The notes: generated by a model from the sequence alone, not told the origin. A stretch of 64,000 nucleotides of DNA from Cystobasidiopsis lactophilus (GCA_001599975.1 BCIO01000004.1:1511885-1575884), one strand, 5' to 3'; shown: positions 21,731-34,304, counted from the stretch's first letter. Program-made: numbers and translations.

Positions 21731-21979
21731 GCACGCCTTAAGCACCCAGGATGCTCGCGCGCCGGGACTGCAACAATCAAGGCGTGGGAACGGGCCTCCC
21801 TTGCTGCCGCTCAAGGGAGCTCAACAACTATGCAACCGCGTTGATTGCTATACTGTAAGCTGTTCAAGAAGGCGGAAAGCGAGACACCGGCACTGGGTGG
21901 ACGGCGGAGAGAGACCCTTCATCCGGCACGAAATTTTCTTTCCGTTGTCGTCCACCCGAAACGGTTTTGACCTAGCAGT

Positions 21980-23413
21980 ATGGGCGAGAAGATTGCCAAT
22001 AAGATCAAGCGGTCATCCCTCCACCAAGATGCAAAGCGGCAGAAAGCCAGGGACAAGCTCAGCAAGCGCCTGGCCAGGAAGAAAGCAGAGGCCTTGGACC
22101 CCCAGCTTAAAGCCCGCCGCCTGGCAGAGAATGTGCCAAGAACTGTGGACAACACCAAGGTGTGGATAGGAGAGGATCAGGATGACAAAAGGACCCGGCC
22201 AGTCGAGGTGCTCGAGCAGGGCGAGGACGGCGACATTCAGCTCGACATGGCTGGCCTTGAGACGCTGTTCAATGGCGACGAGGCTAGCGGCAAGATCTTG
22301 ATCACCACTTCTCCCAGGCCGAAGAAGGAATTGTTTAAGTTCCTCGACGAGCTGCAGTCACTCTTTGGCGGATTGCAACACGCCGAGATTCGCCCCCGCA
22401 AGAACGCCCGCTTCCAGCTCTCCAGAGTGTGTAAATGGGCCAGCAAAAGAGGCTACTCGGCTTTGGTCGTCGTCGGCGAGATCCACAACGAGTCGAGTGC
22501 GCTTCGTGAATTTGTCTTTCAAATGTAGCTGTGCTCATCGCTTGTGTTTCCAGCCACGCTGACCCTCAGCAAGCTTCCTTTTGGACCAACAGCGCATTTC
22601 AGAGTCACTTCGATAACCTACTCGAAGGAGATCGAGCACCATGGCGCCCCCACGTCGCACGCCCCCGAGCTCGTCCTCTCCAACATGTCGACCCCTCTCG
22701 GCTTGTCGGTCGGCCGCTTGCTCCAGACCCTGTTCCCGCCGATGCCAGACTTTCAAGGGCGGCAGGTTGTTGCCGTCCACAACTCGAGGGACTTTATCTT
22801 CTTTCGGCGGTTTCGCTATATGTTCTCATTGCGAGAGGACGAGCTGTCGATTCAACGGGCAAAGGAAAGGGGGCTTGATACTCTGGTGCGTGCGCGAATG
22901 CAAGAGATCGGCCCGCGTTTGACCTTCAAGCTGCGGTGGATCAAGAAGGGCACTTTGGAGACTGGCCGGAGGAGGGCCAATGGGACAGTCATTGCTAAGG
23001 ATGAAGAGGATGACGACATGGATGACGGCGAAGCACCAGCCGAAATTGACGACGAGGCCGCTAGGGAGTTGGAGCGGCAAGTGCCAGACCTGGCTTCGTC
23101 CTCGCTGGAACTGCCGCCACCTTTGCCTGAGCAAGACGCCGCTGGGTCCTCATCCACCAGCAAGGACAGTGCACCCAACTCATCGGAACCCCCAAAGACC
23201 AAGACGCCACACGACGAGCGGCCGGTCAAGATTCCTCGCCTGCGCGCGCAAGAGCAAGACCTCGAGGTCAACCAGCAACACCGCCGAAAGCGACCAAAAG
23301 CTGGCGCGTCCATCTTGGACTCGGTCAATCTACAAGGTGGCGTCCGCGACAAGGAGAAGGAGTGGAGTTGGAAAACCAAAATGCAGACGAAGAAGAATCG
23401 TTTTGCTCTCTAG
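21980..23413 (+). CDS. RPF1: Ribosome production factor 1 (Brix domain)
   Basis: Exons 21980-22496 and 22554-23413 sum to 459 codons. Residues about 1-60 are basic (MGEKIANKIKRSSLHQDAKR). The Brix domain spans ILITTSPRPKKELFKFLDEL, KLPFGPTAHFRVTSITYSKE, SVGRLLQTLFPPMPDFQGRQ, VVAVHNSRDFIFFRRFRYMF and GPRLTFKLRWIKKGTLE. Rpf1 is needed for early 60S pre-rRNA processing in the nucleolus. The part after about residue 310 is an acidic, disordered insertion before a conserved-looking end, KTKMQTKKNRFAL. Its start is 249 bases from the divergent GT90 gene. Confidence 0.92.
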
Positions 23414-23500
23414 AGAGTGTCTTGGTCGCGTTTTTCTTCTTGTAATAATTGTACAACGAACTAGATGTTTGCATGGGTACAGCCCTGCTGGATCCCGCAG

Positions 23501-26382
23501 CTAGTCCGTGAGGCCTTGCCGATAGTGGCGCACAGTCACCTCGCCTGCATGTGAGCACGACACAGCCTTGCTTTCGTCCGGGCACAGGTCAAATCCATTC
23601 TGTTCGTCTTGATCAGCGCAGTCAAAGACAATCAAAAGACATCTTCAAGCTTACATCAGAAAACCGAGCATTAGGTTGTCTCGCCACCTCGAGCCACACA
23701 CCCTTGACGGGCCGCTGGCAGCGCACTGAAAACCCGCCAGAATCTTTCACAACAGTAACACTCCGTTGAGGAAACTGTGAGTGCTTGAGTGGTTGAGGCC
23801 AGTCGTAAGCTGAAGCCAGTGTAGCCTCGACATAGACCAAAGTAGCCCGGATGACATAGGGTTGTGCGCAAGCTGGCAAGTGGAAACGGCCGAGCTCGCT
23901 GGTACAGTTGGCTTTCAATGTTACTGTCTTTTGGAATGAGTGGAGTTGTAGACCAGATCCAATCGCAAAAGCGGCAAGGCAGAGAGTGGCGGTTTGCGCT
24001 TCCAAAGTCGAGCTGCAGGCCCAAACATCGACTGAATGGTCTGTGTGGCGGCGGATTCCGACTGCCAAAGACGCGCTCTCCTGGAGGTCGCCTTCAGATA
24101 GGTCAAGGCTGCAAAACAAGATCGGACACACCCTTCTAACAGCGTAGAAGCTCATTTTAGGCCTCTTGAAGAAGTCGACCATAGACCAAGAAGCGCAAGG
24201 CCAGACGTCGTTGAGCTGCCAGACCAGAGCACCCTGAAATCGTCGAGTTCAGCACACGCTCAGCGTCGAACTTGAGTAAACTCACGCCACAGTATTCCTC
24301 TTCGGGACCCTTCCACCGCCTCTTCCAATCCTTGAACGCATAAGTGAGGGCCTCGGATTGGATGAGCTGGGTGAGGTAGGTCCACTCCTCCAAGCCCATC
24401 GTCTCCACCCGTACATTCTCCAACACATAGAGCGCCAGCCTTCTCTCCCATGAATCCGCCTTGTTGTGATGTTCCACCGTTTTGCTTTGCGGATAGCGCT
24501 CGGAAGGGTTGTCGATGTAGGAATCGGTGGTGGCCACACAGGGCAGAGACTGCATCCCAAATTCGCTGATGAGACGGGCCGATAGTTGGCTGTAGGATTG
24601 ATAGGGCTGCTGTGAGCCGTGCCAGACGTCCCAAACATGGTTGTCCTTCATTGTCCGGTCCCGAGTGCCGTTGGGACTCCAGGGTGAGCCGAAATGGTAC
24701 GGAGTCTGAACTCCCAATTTCTTGAAAACCTCGGGGAAGACAGTTTCATACAGAGTCCTTGCAGCTGTTTTCGAACGCACTCGTCAAACTTGATTCATGA
24801 GGTAAAGAGGAACGAACGGACGAAAAGAAGTCGCCGTCCAATCGCCCGAGGTGTCCTTTGGATCCCACTGCAAATGCTCAGCCTCTGCAATCTGGTAGTC
24901 CTCATTATTACCGGCCCAAACCACCACCGAACAATGCACGCTCAGCCGCCGAACTTGGTCCTCCGCTTCTTTGGCCACGCTCTCCCTGAATTCGGGGTAG
25001 CAAGGGTATTGGCCGCAGGCGAACATGAAGTCTTGCCAGACCAGCACACCAAGCCGGTCGCACGCGTCGTAGAACGCTTCGCGCTCGTAGTGGCCCCCAC
25101 CCCAGACTCGGAGCATGTCGTGGTTGCCGTCTTTAGCGAGCGCCACCCAGTCTTCGTACTCCTTGTCCGTCAAGGCAGTCTCGAAAGAATGAGCTGGGAT
25201 CCAGTTCGAGCCGTGGGCGAACATGTCGATGCTGTTGATCCGGAAAAAGAATGAAGTGCCCGGCTCGTCCTTGAGGGCATGCTCGACCAATTCGATTTTT
25301 CGAAAGCCGTGCGAGTGCGAGCGACGATCTAGGACTTGACCGGTGGGAACGTGCATCAAAGTGGTGGTGACGGTGTGCAAAGTCTGAGGGCCATGTCGGT
25401 GTGGATACCAAAGCTTGGGCTTGGCGAGGTGGCAGGAACTCTTGAACTGGCCCTCGCTGGAGCGCAAGGTGTGGCTAGCGACCTGAACTCTTTCCAATGT
25501 GAAAGTGACCACCACTTCTAGTTCCTCCAGAGAAGCGCCCAGGACGGCTTGCTGAAGGTGAACGTGCGCATCCATCTCCGGGGTGAAGGCGACGTTGAGA
25601 AGCAAAGGGCCGTCTAAAGCAGCGACGTAGGTTTCCAACACGATGGCTTCGAATAGGGAACACTGAGTCAATGCAATGAAGCGCAAAGTGTATAAACAGA
25701 CAGAGCTCACGGCGAGTGATTCCAGAAGTGAGTAGCGTCGGACCCCCTTTTTGCCATCTCTTAGCTCTCAGCCTGTGCTTATTTTTGAGGGCCGAATCAA
25801 GAAGAGAAGCGCACAATCCCATCCAGCTTCAAACCCCGGCTTGCTGCTCGCCAGGGCTCAACCATCCAGGATGCACCGCACGAAAGGTGAGAGAACGCAC
25901 CGCACATACACCCTCGCCGGGTCTCCGTTCCAAGCCGCCATCTTCCCATGCTGCTTCTCCAAGCTCCACGCGTGCTTGAGGTCGCTCTCGAAGCAGATGC
26001 GCAGCTCGTTCTTCCCGGCCTGGCCAAGGGTGGAGATGTCGACTCGGGTGATGTGGAAGGCGTTCGTATTGGAGTGGATTAGAGAGCCGTTCAGGTACAC
26101 CTTGGCATAGGTGTCCAGCCCATGGAACACGAGGTCGTGCCTGCACTTTGAGGAGGAAGCAGAGTCGAGGTGGAACGAAGTGGAATACGTCCAAGCCTCC
26201 AGTCCCACCCATTGGCACTCCAGCTCATTCAAGCCTACAAAAGGGTCTTTGATCAAGCCAGCGTCTAGGAGGTCCAAGTGGATCTGAACCGTGGGCCGCT
26301 TGGGGTCCTTGCATGCGGTCGGTTTCTCATGCAGCGAGGGCCCTGACCAATGCCAACCCGCGAGCTCTTGCCGCTTGAGCAT
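23501..26382 (-). CDS. GH2 beta-mannosidase
   Basis: The start MLKRQELAGWHW is ATG at 26382. Exons carry the jelly-roll (FHGLDTYAKVYLNGSLIHSN, NAFHITRVDISTL), the immunoglobulin-like region (LAKPKLWYPHRHGPQTLHTV), the TIM barrel (GSNWIPAHSFETALTDKEYE, MLRVWGGGHYEREAFYDACD), the acid/base site WAGNNEDYQIAEAE and the nucleophile site ISEFGMQSLPCV. Near the C-terminus GALVWQLNDVWP leads into MVDFFKRPKMSFYAVRR; the last splice joins RFSD to NGFDLCPDE with stop at 23501-23503. GH2 beta-mannosidases cleave terminal beta-mannose from N-glycan or mannan fragments. No signal peptide is seen, so it is probably intracellular. Several internal introns are not individually fixed. Confidence 0.88.
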
Positions 26383-26480
26383 CACTGCACGCCAAGATCA
26401 CACAACAAAGCACACAGCAATCGGGCAAAAGCAAAAGCGACCAAAAGGGCTCGAGATGACGGTCTTCCGCAAACAACGAG

Positions 26481-27735
26481 ATGGTGGGCAGCTCGCACAA
26501 TAAGGGTGCGCTTTTGAGTGCTGGTCTCTTTAATCGACAACTGATGCATGTGATCTGTTGCAGGCAAGTTTGGCAAAGCGTGAGTCCCCCAAACCCAAAG
26601 CGAGCAAGTGGCCCTGACGCAAACCTCGCCCTTTGCAAAAAGTCGGAGAGGCGGCGGACGCCAGTGCGTGTTCCCTCCCCTTCCACTGCCCCTTGGAACT
26701 CAGACTCAAGGGTTTGGCCACACAGCTTCACTTCGGTGCGGGAGTTGAGCGGCAAGAAGACGGAGGAGGAAGGCATCTGGGGCTCTGGGTTCGTCTCGGC
26801 TGCTTCTTCCCATCTTGCGCTTGGCTGAGCGACAGAGGCGAACAGAGATGAAGACGAAGAATCCAGCTCCTCAGAAGAAGAAGAGGAAGACGAGCCAGAG
26901 CGGCCTGCCAAGCTGGACGAGAACGGGCAAATCATGCGCGACAAGCTGGGCAACATCGTGCTCGACGACGCCGCTCCCGTGCAGGAGCAAACGAGGCAAG
27001 AGCGCAAAGCCGCCAAAGCCGCGTCCAAGGGCAAGACTGTCGACGCTGCCCCAGCTGCGACGCCGGCCAAAGCTGGAGGGTCCAAGGCCGCTGTGGAAGG
27101 GAAGGAGGAGGAGGAGGAGGAAGAGGAGCCGGAGAGGGTGAACAACCAGGCGACCAAGAAGACGGTCAAGATTGCAGAGATTGCAAAGGCCGCCCAGCCC
27201 ATGTCCAGGCGCGAGAGGTAAATTGGCCCTTGCCTTTCTCGCAAGACGTGTTTGAAAAAGGGTGCACGATTACAGGGAGGAGAAGGAGAAGAAGGCGGCC
27301 AAGGAGAAGTACATGAAGCTGCACTTGGTGCGAGCCTTTCCTTCATTCCATCGCCGCCAAAAGTGGCTGAAGTATAATCTGCACACCACAGGAGGGCAAG
27401 GTGAGATCCCGCCGACTAGGCACAGACAGCTTGGGGCGCGCATCTGAAGTGAAAGCTGCAGACGGACCAAGCCAAGGCTGACATGGCCCGGCTTAAGAAG
27501 ATCCGAGAGGAGCGAGAGCGAGCAGCGTTGGTCCTATCTCACTTCCTTGTCTTCCTGCACGGCAGCTCAAGGTGGACGTTGCAGTGCCGTCAAGAAAGCT
27601 GAGACTGAAGGTCAGTTGCCCCCTGCCTTTATCAGACCGCAAATCTAACAACATTTGGGCATCTTTGCAGAGAGGGAGAAGGCCAAGCAGGCCAGCCTGG
27701 CGGACAGCGGCCGGAAGAAGACCATCGCTCGTTGA
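26481..27735 (+). CDS. PP28/PDAP1-like casein-kinase-substrate phosphoprotein
   Basis: The N-terminus is built from tiny exons: 26481-26505, 26564-26579 (16 bases), 26643-26663 (21) and 26726-26788, then 26846 onwards, giving NKGKFGKARRGGGRHFTSV. After an acidic SSSSEEEEEDE stretch comes a Lys/Ala-rich linker and the conserved block AQPMSRREREEKEKKAAKEK, YMKLHLEGKTDQAKADMARL and KKIREERE, the PP28 (HASPP28/PDAP1) signature. The end is REKAKQASLADSGRKKTIAR with stop at 27733-27735. The family is a small, heat-stable, highly phosphorylated protein with no firm function. The splice near 27540-27560 is the least certain. Confidence 0.78.
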
Positions 27736-28146
27736 TTCTTTCCCTATCTGCATTTCCTTCGTGGCCCCTTGCGTCCTTGTCTTTGAGCGTTACACCACCT
27801 TTTGTGCCTTTTGGGTTTCAGCACTCCTTAGAGCTTTGCATTTCTTGCCACTCACAACCGCGACCGACGACGCGCTCGAAATGAGGGTGGACTCCTGCCA
27901 ACGACTTGGTCGTTCGTTAAACCGGTCCAGCGCCCACTCAATACTTTATGACGAGCTCTCGTTCATGTCATGTAAATGCAGTCTTCATTATTAACCTTTT
28001 GCAGAGACCGGCCCCCGAGAGCGCGATCATCAGGGTTTGTTTTCTTTTTGGACCATAGATCCGGACTCTGCTTTCAACGCCTCGCAAGTTGCCGCGGTGG
28101 TCTTTCGACCGTTCTCCAACGCTGTATTCGATATATTGTGTGTTGG
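27736..28146. other. Intergenic, 411 bases
   Basis: The gap lies between two plus-strand genes, holding the PP28-like 3' end and the receptor promoter. T-rich and pyrimidine-rich stretches occur near 27770-27850. No exon is supported. Confidence 0.35.
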
Positions 28147-29599
28147 ATGGAGGCTGCCGCATGGCCTCCGTTAGCGGGCTCGCAACGAAGCGAGGTCTTG
28201 GCGATCGCGCTGTTTGGAGTGCTCTCGTTCTCCCTCACGACCCTTTTCTTGGGCTTCATTCTGGTTTCCAACCTGCAGTATTGTAGGTATCCTTGTGGGC
28301 GCCGGGACCGCTTTGATAGGAGACGCAGATGTCCCTCTTTGGCGGGATCGCTGGAAACCCACCAGGCACAACAACAAGACTCTGGATAGCGCTACTTCCT
28401 CATTGTGCGTGTATCCCTACGCTTAAGTGTCAAGACTCGGATAAACTGAAAGCACCTGGGCAGAACCTCAAAGCCTGACGAACTGGCCATTTTGCACACG
28501 CAGTTTGGCCTGCTCTTTTGCAACCTCTTGATTGCAGATTGGATCCAAGCTGCTGCCTTCAGTGAGTCCCAAAGTATTCATTGTACCGGAAGTGAGAGCT
28601 GGTTGTTGAAACTATGAGGCAGCCCTCAACTTGCACTGGGTGGCGATTAGCGCCCACCCGCCAGCGAAAGCGTACTCGCCCCTGTGTTCTGCGCAAGGGG
28701 GGATGATCACAACAGGCAACGTGGGATCCGCCCTGTGGACACTGGCAATAGCCGTCCACACGCTCTTCGTCGTCGTCCTTAAGTTTCACACCCCGACATG
28801 GGTCGTCCCGGCCACCACCTGCCTGCTCTGGTCTATGGTGTTGACTTTCGAGCTGCTGGGGCGGTTCTGGATGGAGACGCCGGAGAAGGGCGCCTACTTC
28901 ACCTTCCAAGCGCTTTGGTGCTTCATCGGCAGCAACTACGAGAACGGGAGGCTGTGGCTACACTACCTCTGGATGCTGTTGGCGCTGGTGGCGTCCATCG
29001 CCGCCTACATCTCCGTCTTCGTCTGCCTCAACATCCACAACCGCCGCACTGCAGCCTTGATGGCTCAGCCTGTGCAAAAGCAGCTGCGCTCGCTTGCGCT
29101 GACGATGCTCCTCTACCCGTGCCTGTACTTCGCCGTCTCTGTCCCGATCACCGTCTTTCGATTGGCAGCTATGGCAGGGCATCAAGGGCCACAGCAGGTC
29201 CTCACCTTGTGCGGCTGCCTGCTGACCAGCTCCGGGACCGTCAACTGCATCCTGTACTCGCTCACCCGCAAGAGCATCTCCCTCCCTGTCGCCTCGACGT
29301 TTCAAACCATTCGCCGGCGCTCGAGCGTGTTCATCACCGGCGTGGCGCAGCACGGCAGCTTCAGCCGCCGGTCCTCCGTCGCTTCGTTCGACCACAACCA
29401 AAGCCGCCGGGCTTCGGTCGTTTCGTTTGAACGGGTGGAGGGCGGAGAAGAGGACTCAGCACGTCCGGCAAACAGCCGGAGAGATTCAAGGCGATTTTCG
29501 GTGAAGGTGGATTTGGAGCGGATAGACAGTATAGAAGACTTAGAGAGCGCAGAGGAAGAGAAGATGGTGGAGCAAAAGAAGGAGAGTTCGCACCAATGA
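28147..29599 (+). CDS. Seven-transmembrane receptor, Git3/Gpr1-like
   Basis: ATG at 28147 opens TM1 (VLAIALFGVLSFSLTTLFLG). After small exons comes FGLLFCNLLIADWIQAAAF (TM2), then GNVGSALWTLAIAVHTLFVV, TTCLLWSMVLTFELLG, LWLHYLWMLLALVASIAAYI, SLALTMLLYPCLYFAVSVPI and QQVLTLCGCLLTSSGTVNCI. ILYSLTRKSI ends the core. This layout, with a conserved W and a long ICL3-tail, fits fungal cAMP-pathway receptors of the Git3/Gpr1/CrlA type. The cytosolic tail repeats basic R-R-x-S sites. Exon joints between TM1 and TM2 (28280-28540) are not resolved; one candidate is a 15-base RYFLI exon. The ligand is unknown. Confidence 0.68.
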
Positions 29600-30004
29600 A
29601 GAAGGAGAGGGCAGACACCGCGACACCGCTAGCGGGAAGAGGCTGGCTCTCTGGCCTCAGTGTGGCGGCTGTAGAGTGACCTAGCTGAGCCCTTGTAAAA
29701 ACATGGAGCCCTTGTACAACATGTTCCAGTAGACATTTCCAAGGCTTTACAACATTTCGGCACGCCACCTGGGCCATGCGCGAGTTCTGGGCATTACATG
29801 ACGAAGCACTGGGCAGGCGCAATACCGAACGATGAGCGAGCTGTTCAGAGAACAGACCAAGACAGGGGATGTACTTGATATGGACAGGCTTGGGACACGT
29901 CGTATGAGCCATACATTGTGGATGTGACATCGGTTTCTGACAGGCTGTGGCGGATGAGATCTCTTTCGGCTTCAGCTTCCAAAACACTCGGTGTACCACT
30001 TCAA
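29600..30004. other. Convergent intergenic gap, 405 bases
   Basis: This gap lies between the receptor stop and the LIM gene stop on the other strand. A minus-strand frame (29999-29361) runs into the antisense of the receptor and shows no domain; it is treated as chance. Confidence 0.35.
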
Positions 30005-31238
30005 TTAATACAAGCCAGGACGCTAAGAAGAAACGAAGTCAGTGCATGCCAACATTTGAACGAGGAAGAGTGCTGACCGTCATGATACCCATGGAGCCCA
30101 AGCCGGATTGCTCAGACGAGCATTTGCGACAATATCTGTAGTTATGCGGAGCTGTGAGGTACGACACACAGCCGAGTGAGAAAGAGAGACGAACGGCAAA
30201 TCATCCTTGACGTGCAAGTGAGAATCGAGGGTTTTGCCACACTTGGCGCACTTCAGACAACGCTTGTGCCATCTGATCTGGAAGGTCAGCAACGTCACGA
30301 AAACCAAATATGAGAGACTCGCTTGTTTCCAGCAGCCAGGATCTAAGGGGTTCGAGAAATGTCAGGAAGCATCGGATTCTCGAGGCGGTAGTCTCACCCT
30401 TTCGGCAAAGTAAACGACCTCGCCGCACCTCTTGCAAGTGTCTGAGCCTTGACCGATACCGCCCAGCGACTTGGTAGGAGTGGTTGTTGTCGAATAGTTC
30501 GATGGCTTCTCCGGTGATGGGGAGGGCGAGGGCAAGACAGCCTTAGAATCTTCGGCCGGGGGAACCGTAGGTGCAGGAGGAGTCCAAGAGGTAGACACCG
30601 GGCCCAAAGTGGGCCTACGCGGTGACGGTGAGGTTGTAGAAGGGTTGTTGCCTCTGTGTGCCTCTTTCACGTTGGAATCTGGCCTGGATTTCCAATGACG
30701 GGAAGCACGCACAGTCGGTCCGCGTAGTCGCCTCCCATGGATCCGCCATAGCCATAGCCTTTGGGGCCAAAGTTCTTCATGTGGCAAGGCTTACAAAAGG
30801 GCTGGAGACGCGCCTCGCTATCAGCCAGATCTACAAAGGTGCTGAGGCAGCAGACTCACTTCGCCGTCATGTTCCAGCAGAGCGAGCGCATCTAGTGTCT
30901 TGTTACAGTTGACGCATCTGCGGTTGCCTCTGAGCTCGGTTGACGCGAGGGGGGCGGCAGACCCACTTCAAACACATTTTGTGATACGTCCTGGATGCCG
31001 GGCCTAACGCCCGTCTCGTCAGCAATGCTCTCATGCGACCAGAACGGCAGACAGAGGGGAAAGCGCACCCGTCACAGCCTCAGCGAGGTAGACTGATTTG
31101 TCGCAGGTCGGGCACTTGGGCCTGCGAGCGCCACTGAGCGAACCGCTAAGCTCGGGCAAGGGAAGGCACGTACGCGGAGCCCCCAAACCGTGTGGGCTTG
31201 TATGCTGAAGGCGAAGCAGTCGTGATGACGGAAGCCAT
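30005..31238 (-). CDS. Two-LIM-domain protein (CRP-like)
   Basis: Exons 31238-31174, 31121-31069, 31003-30976 (28 bases) and 30917-30860, then from 30801 on, build an N-terminal LIM: KCPTCDKSVYLAEAVTG, then RTYHKICVNCNKTLDAL, then PFCKPCHMKNFGPKGYGYGG. A Pro/Ser-rich linker follows, then the second LIM: DTCKRCGEVVYFAER, ILAAGNKRIRWHKRCLKCAK and CGKTLDSHLHVKDDLPF, with a YCRKC exon after it. The zinc-ligand spacing matches LIM, and the GPKGYGYGG linker is typical of CRP/CSRP proteins that bind actin-associated partners. The splice into YCRKC near 30130-30190 is unresolved and the end RPGLY at 30005 is tentative. Confidence 0.72.
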
Positions 31239-31354
31239 GTTGGTAGCGGGCCAAGAGCATCTTGGAACTTCGCAGCCAGACGGCACCTCACTTGTTGCGT
31301 GTGGGTTTGCTTAGCTCTGCCCAAAGCAGCCCGGCTTCTGACGCTTTGCAGCAG

Positions 31355-34211
31355 ATGGAAGTGCTGGGTGACACCGAGCAGGATGTCGCCAGCTCGCTCA
31401 ACGTGGCTTTGGGCGGAGCCAGTTCGCTCGCAGAGCTTGACTCCAAGCTGGCCGACCTGCTGGTCACCTTTGACGGCGCCAACGCCGAATGTTCGTTCGC
31501 CGTGGACCATATCATATCAGAGATCGCGCGCTCGATACCGAGGCTCTCGTTTGACCTCCAACTCATGCGCGAGCATGCTTTGTTGCTTCGCTTCACCTTG
31601 GATGGCATCCGCAAAAAGTCGCCCGTGGACTCTTCTGCTGGGTGCGGGCTTTCGTTATTGCTTCGTCAGTATAAGACCCGCTCAACCCAGGAGCAACAGG
31701 ATCGGCGCGATAGACCAGAGCACCTCAGCCGTGCTCGATCGCTTGCAACTGCTGGACACGGCGAAAGCGAGAATGGAGGCGGCCAGGGATGTGCTCCGGG
31801 AGGCGGAGTCCTGGTCCACTCTGGATTCAGAGGTCACCGCGCACATTGGAGAGCAAGCGTACGCCAAAGCAGCCGACCGGTTGGCAGAGGCCGCCAAATC
31901 GATGGTCGTCTTCAACAACACGCCCGAGTTCGAGGCCCGCAGAGCGCTCATGGTGAACCTCCAGAACGCCCTGGAGGCCAGTCTGTCGGCTTCGCTGGTC
32001 AAGGCCATCGCCAGCCGGGACGTCAAAGCGTGCAAGACCTACTTCAGCCTCTTTGGCCAAATCCAGCGGGAGACCGAGTTTCGCAACTACTACTACGGCA
32101 GCCGTAGATCAACGCTCATCAGCAAATGGAAGGCCGCCAACCTCAAAGACTGCAGGACAACCGGGTCGCCCGACCCTGGCAGCCACCCTCTCGCCCTGGC
32201 CGACTTCCTGGCCGAGTTCTACGAAGACCTCGTCGCAGTCCTGGATGAAGAACGAGCTTACATCCCCCAAATCTTCCCGGACCCGCTGTCCACGCTGTCC
32301 ACCTTTCTTCAGTCTACTCTAGATGCTCTCCTTCCCTCTTTTCACCAGCGGCTCTCCGAGTGCGCCGACTCTAAAGGCCCCGACTTCCTACCGGAGCTCA
32401 TCCACTGCTTTCACGCCACTGAGGCGTTCGCAGTCCAAGTCGAAGGCATCACCTCCCAGCTCGCTGATCCCGCCCTCACACCTGAAACGTCGCTCACGCC
32501 CTCAGGCGCCTCTATCACAACGCCTTCGTTTGGTTCCTTCCACCCACCTTCTGCACCTCCCACGCCCAGCTCGACGTCGAAAGACAAGAAGCGCCTGTCA
32601 AAGCGCTACTCCATTTCCAACTCGCGCCGGATTTCGATGCGCACTCCTTCATTCTCTGGGTCCACAGCCGGCACACCCCAGTCGTCGTACTTTGCTGGCC
32701 TCAGCATCAGTAACGGGTCCGAGGCGGGATCTTTCTCGGACGAGGCTGCCCGGCCTTGGGAGGTGGCTCTGTTCGAGCCCTTCTTGGACTATCAAGTAGA
32801 CTACGCCACTCTAGAGAAGGTCTACTTGCAGCATCAGGTGGAAGCCACCATTGGGGATGCGGAGCGTTTGACGGCGTGGTGCAACCAGCTGGCGTCAGAC
32901 ACAGAGGCAGGCTCAAGTGTGCGGGCTTTATGGGACAACCTGCAGTCTGTGGTCGGTCTGGCGGAGGACGCACTGGGTCGCCAGATTGCTCTGACCCACG
33001 GCTATGGCTCGGCCGACTTTGTCCAAACCGCGGATTCAGCGATCGCCAACTTCCTGACCCTTCAAACTCGGGCCCTTCGGTCCACTTCCATCATCTCCCG
33101 CAAGGTGGCAGCAATAAACGTGGAGGCCATTGATCTGGAAGGTCTGGACTACTCGGCGGCGGATTGGGCCGTATTCCAGCTGGGGCTTAAGCTGCTGGGC
33201 GCCTGCCGCCAAATCTCAAACCGGCTCGTCAGCTTGGAGACCAAGATCAAGTCTCGGCTCAACATTCTGGCACAGACCATCCAAGACTCGGCCAAAGACC
33301 CGCTAAGCTACAACGTGCCGGGGACCACCAAAGGCGCCCTTGTCCTGCTGCGGCAGTCCACCTTGCAGTCGGCCGAGCTCTCTCGACTCCTCGACAAGGT
33401 GGTTGCTTCCAACGCCAAGAGCAGCCCGATAGCTTTCATCATGTTTGGCGCTTCCCAGCAAGCCCTGACCGACTTCTCTACCGCCAGTCAGCTATTGCTG
33501 CATGACACCATCTTGGGCCCGCTCAATGCCAGTCTGGTCAGCTACCCTTCCCTAGCTGTCTGGAGCTCCACCTCCGACCACAGGGGCGCGACCAAAACGC
33601 CGTTTGACCTCTCTATTCCCACCTTTTCCCTTTCGCCCACCGAGATCATCTCCCGACTCGGCGAGGGCCTCTTCAACTTGCCGCGCCTCTTCGAAGTCTA
33701 CGCCGACGACGATGCTTTGGCGTTCTCCATCCGAACGCTCCCTTTTGTGGACTCCATCCCATTTCCCGATGGCGCGTTAGTGCCGGCTCCAGTCCTTTCC
33801 CCTCCGGTCAACAAGCGGCAATCGTCGTTTGGCGACTTTGAAAGCGCCATGCAACACACGCACGCCGCTCACCACAAAAAAGAGCACGATTCAGCTCCTG
33901 TCCCTCTGTCGACCGAGTTTGTGGTGTCGACCTGGCTCACGTCGCTGGCCACTGCCGTCCTATCCCACCTGACTGGCACCGTCCTACCCGAAATCAAGGC
34001 GCTAAGCAGCCGTGGCGCTTCCCAGCTTGCTTCCGACCTCAGTCACATTTCCAACGTGGCAAAGGCGCTCGATGTGGAATTAGAGGACCTGGAGCGTTGG
34101 CGCGAGTGCGCTGAGATGTCAGACTCAGAAGGGAGGAAGGCAGTGCTGGATGCTGTCAATCAAGGTGATCGCATATTCATGAAGGTAGCTGGAATCAGAA
34201 GCTGGATTTGA
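31355..34211 (+). CDS. COG7: Conserved oligomeric Golgi complex subunit 7
   Basis: Exons 31355-31641 and 31691-34211 sum to 936 codons. I take ATG at 31355 because the frame further upstream starts with a non-ATG codon. The N-terminal coiled-coil region (LAELDSKLADLLVTFDGANA) leads to LQLLDTAKARMEAARDVLRE AESWSTLD and QRETEFRNYYYGSRR, where the Y-Y-Y before a basic stretch and W-K follows Cog7. The length is somewhat above the animal protein, with a Ser/Pro-rich insertion (residues about 390-460) and a polar segment near 830. COG7 belongs to lobe B of the COG tether for retrograde Golgi vesicles carrying glycosyltransferases. Its start is 116 bases from the divergent LIM gene. Confidence 0.8.
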
Positions 34212-34304
34212 AGCTATTCTGTTGAGATCGCGTGGTGTACAAGCCGCAGAGCCCTCCCATCTTCTTTTTGAACGCAAAAATATGCACACGCCCCCTGACC
34301 CATA

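Noticed and set aside
26327-27346. Minus-strand frame of 339 codons opposite the PP28-like gene
   Set aside because: Its Ser runs are the reverse reading of the Glu-rich PP28 sequence; the plus-strand exons have family support.
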